A stretch of 64,000 nucleotides of DNA from Ascarosepion bandense (taxonomy: Eukaryota; Mollusca; Cephalopoda; Sepiida; Sepiidae). Numbering within the stretch: position 1 is the stretch's first letter; each line of letters starts with the position of its first letter. Positions 62,864-64,000 of the stretch are shown here, in pieces. The notes beneath the pieces are model-generated. The model searched no databases. It was not told the origin of the DNA and was given only the letters and a program-made list of their open reading frames with translations. A program made the translations under genes and the position numbers. Where the stretch lies: assembly GCA_037127315.1 (NCBI GenBank), contig JBBBDQ010001277.1:410001-474000 (forward strand), given 5' to 3'.

Positions 62864-62894
<31 letters not shown>

Positions 62895-62915
62895 CTGACC
62901 CCTCACTTTGTGGCC
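62826..62915. repeat. Hairpin module with TA tract
   Basis: aaagtgggggatcaattcc ... actgacccctcactttgtgg around a TA tract. It joins two RTE-like fragments. Same hairpin as in SINE-1 tails. Confidence 0.6.
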
Positions 62916-62934
62916 ACTGCAGTTTCTATACATT

Positions 62935-63480
62935 TATATTCCTGAGATCCAAAAGCACAAGGATGCATTCCAGGAGCTGAGTAGAGTATTAAGAGACAGG
63001 AAAATTTCGCTAGAAACAAAGAAGAGAGCGTTGGATTGCTATGTGATGTCAGTTCTTCAATATGGCAGTGAATGCTGGACAATATCATCGTTGATGGAAG
63101 AAAAACTTGAAGTAACTGAAATGTGGTTCTACAGAAGGATGCTGCGGATATCATGGACCGAGCATGTGAGCAATGATGAGGTTTTGGAAAGGATAGAAAT
63201 GAAAAGGAAATTAATACTGAGCATCAGGAAGAGACAACTAAAATTCATAGGGCATGCAATGAGGAAGGAGGGCTTGGAGAAACTGATACTAACAGGCCAG
63301 ATAAAGGGAAAGAAAGACTGGGGAAAACAGTGTGTAACGTATTTGACTCGCCTGAGCAGGTGGATCGCAGAATGAGGTTGCGTGGTGTACGAGAAGAAAG
63401 CGTGCTAAGAGCCACCAGGGATAGGGAGATGTGGACAGCCATGATCTCCTACATCCTGAAAGCACAATGCACATAGAAAA
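62935..63480 (+). pseudogene. RTE-like LINE, C-terminal fragment, well preserved
   Basis: The frame 62908-63375 encodes FQELSRVLRDRKISLETKKR, ALDCYVMSVLQYGSECWTIS, MEEKLEVTEMWFYRRMLRIS, WTEHVSNDEVLERIEMKRKL and RQLKFIGHAMRKEGLEKLIL, then the 3' end cctacatcctgaaagcacaa. It is the best C-terminal copy in the window. Confidence 0.85.
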
Positions 63481-64000
63481 AGATATATGCCAACTGTTTA
63501 TAAGAAATTATAATATGGATGTAAAGTGGGGGATCATTTCTATATGATAATCAATATATAAACTGATCCCTGATTTTGTAGTCATGCTAGTTTCTATACA
63601 TTTATATTCTAGATTGATGGGCTTGAGCTAGTGGATGACAAAACGATGGTTGCATGGTGTAACAGGAGAAGTCGTGCTAAGAGCCACCAGGGATAGGGAG
63701 ACGTGGAAAGCCATGATCGCCTACGTCCTGAAAAGATATGGCACATAGAAGAAAAAGATATATGCCCACTGTTTATAAGAAATTATAATGTGGATATAAA
63801 GTGGGGGATCAAATCTATATTATAATCAATACATAAACTGATCCCTTATTTTGTGACCATGCTAATTTCTATACATTTATATTCTAGATTGATGGGTTTA
63901 AGCTAGTGGATGACAAAACGAGGGTTGCATGGTATAACAGGAGAAGGCGTGTTAAGAGCCACTAGGGATAGAGAGATGTGGAAGGCGATGATCCTCTACG
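63481..64000 (+). repeat. 275-bp tandem repeat of LINE 3' end plus hairpin, running off the window
   Basis: The unit is agatatatgccaactgttta, the hairpin aaagtgggggatcatttc ... aaactgatccctgattttg, atttatattctagattgatg, then the LINE 3' text taagagccaccagggatagg and gatcgcctacgtcctgaaa. The positions 63481/63756 and 63725/64000 fix the 275-bp period. The array continues beyond the right edge. Confidence 0.85.

Overview
This window is intergenic, repeat-dominated animal DNA. It is AT-rich and dense in microsatellites. It holds several tRNA-derived SINE families, non-LTR retrotransposon (LINE) debris of at least four kinds, Penelope-like element (PLE) pieces, Tc1/mariner and piggyBac-type remnants, one 5S rRNA-like copy and many minisatellites. 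The mix (SINEs resembling the octopus OR type, long TA/CA/GATA arrays, PLEs with GIY-YIG endonucleases, LINE C-termini with an SFFSRTSRLWNSLP-type motif) suggests a mollusc, most likely a cephalopod. That is inference; no single-copy host gene was recognised. Every long open frame is either transposon debris or a frame held open by a tandem repeat.

Layout. 0-3.8 kb: an unclassified repeat (peptide modules of the NID-LRRYHT type), duplicated in inverted, rearranged form at 14.9-16.9 kb, mixed with SINE-1 copies. 4-11 kb: Tc1-like fragment, a 145-bp tandem repeat with a LINE tail, TA and GATA arrays, a tRNA-like palindrome, an 88-bp AT minisatellite. 11-14.8 kb: PLE C-terminus, nested inverted repeats around an RTE-like fragment, a foldback element, and a tRNA-SINE carrying a hammerhead-like motif. 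17-19.4 kb: fragments of a LINE with a restriction-like endonuclease, one interrupted by a piggyBac-type MITE which itself holds a SINE tail. 20.1-22.9 kb: a 49/57-bp minisatellite. 24.1-26.3 kb: a cluster of palindromic elements with hammerhead-ribozyme-like cores lying between TA tracts. 27.6-30 kb: mariner and Tc1 remnants, a PLE-type hammerhead, 5S rRNA-like sequence, SINEs. 30.8-39.2 kb: pyrimidine array, 33-bp, 12-bp and inverted 57-bp arrays. 39-50 kb: LINE tails, a Tc1-like MITE, SINE-1 arrays, a 97-bp satellite made from LINE coding sequence. 52-55.5 kb: the best-preserved LINE reverse transcriptase and a truncated PLE. 56-64 kb: RTE-like fragments and SINEs, ending in a tandem array that runs off the right edge.

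The most interesting theme is small self-cleaving ribozymes. At least eight loci show a hammerhead-like arrangement (CUGANGA, stem II, GAAA, a short stem III ending in NUH). Three belong to one tRNA-derived SINE family and the rest to PLE-like or palindromic elements. PLEs elsewhere are known to carry hammerheads. The SINE association, and the palindromes built from ribozyme stem I, are what deserve checking. All folds were made by hand on the genomic sequence and not tested by a folding program.
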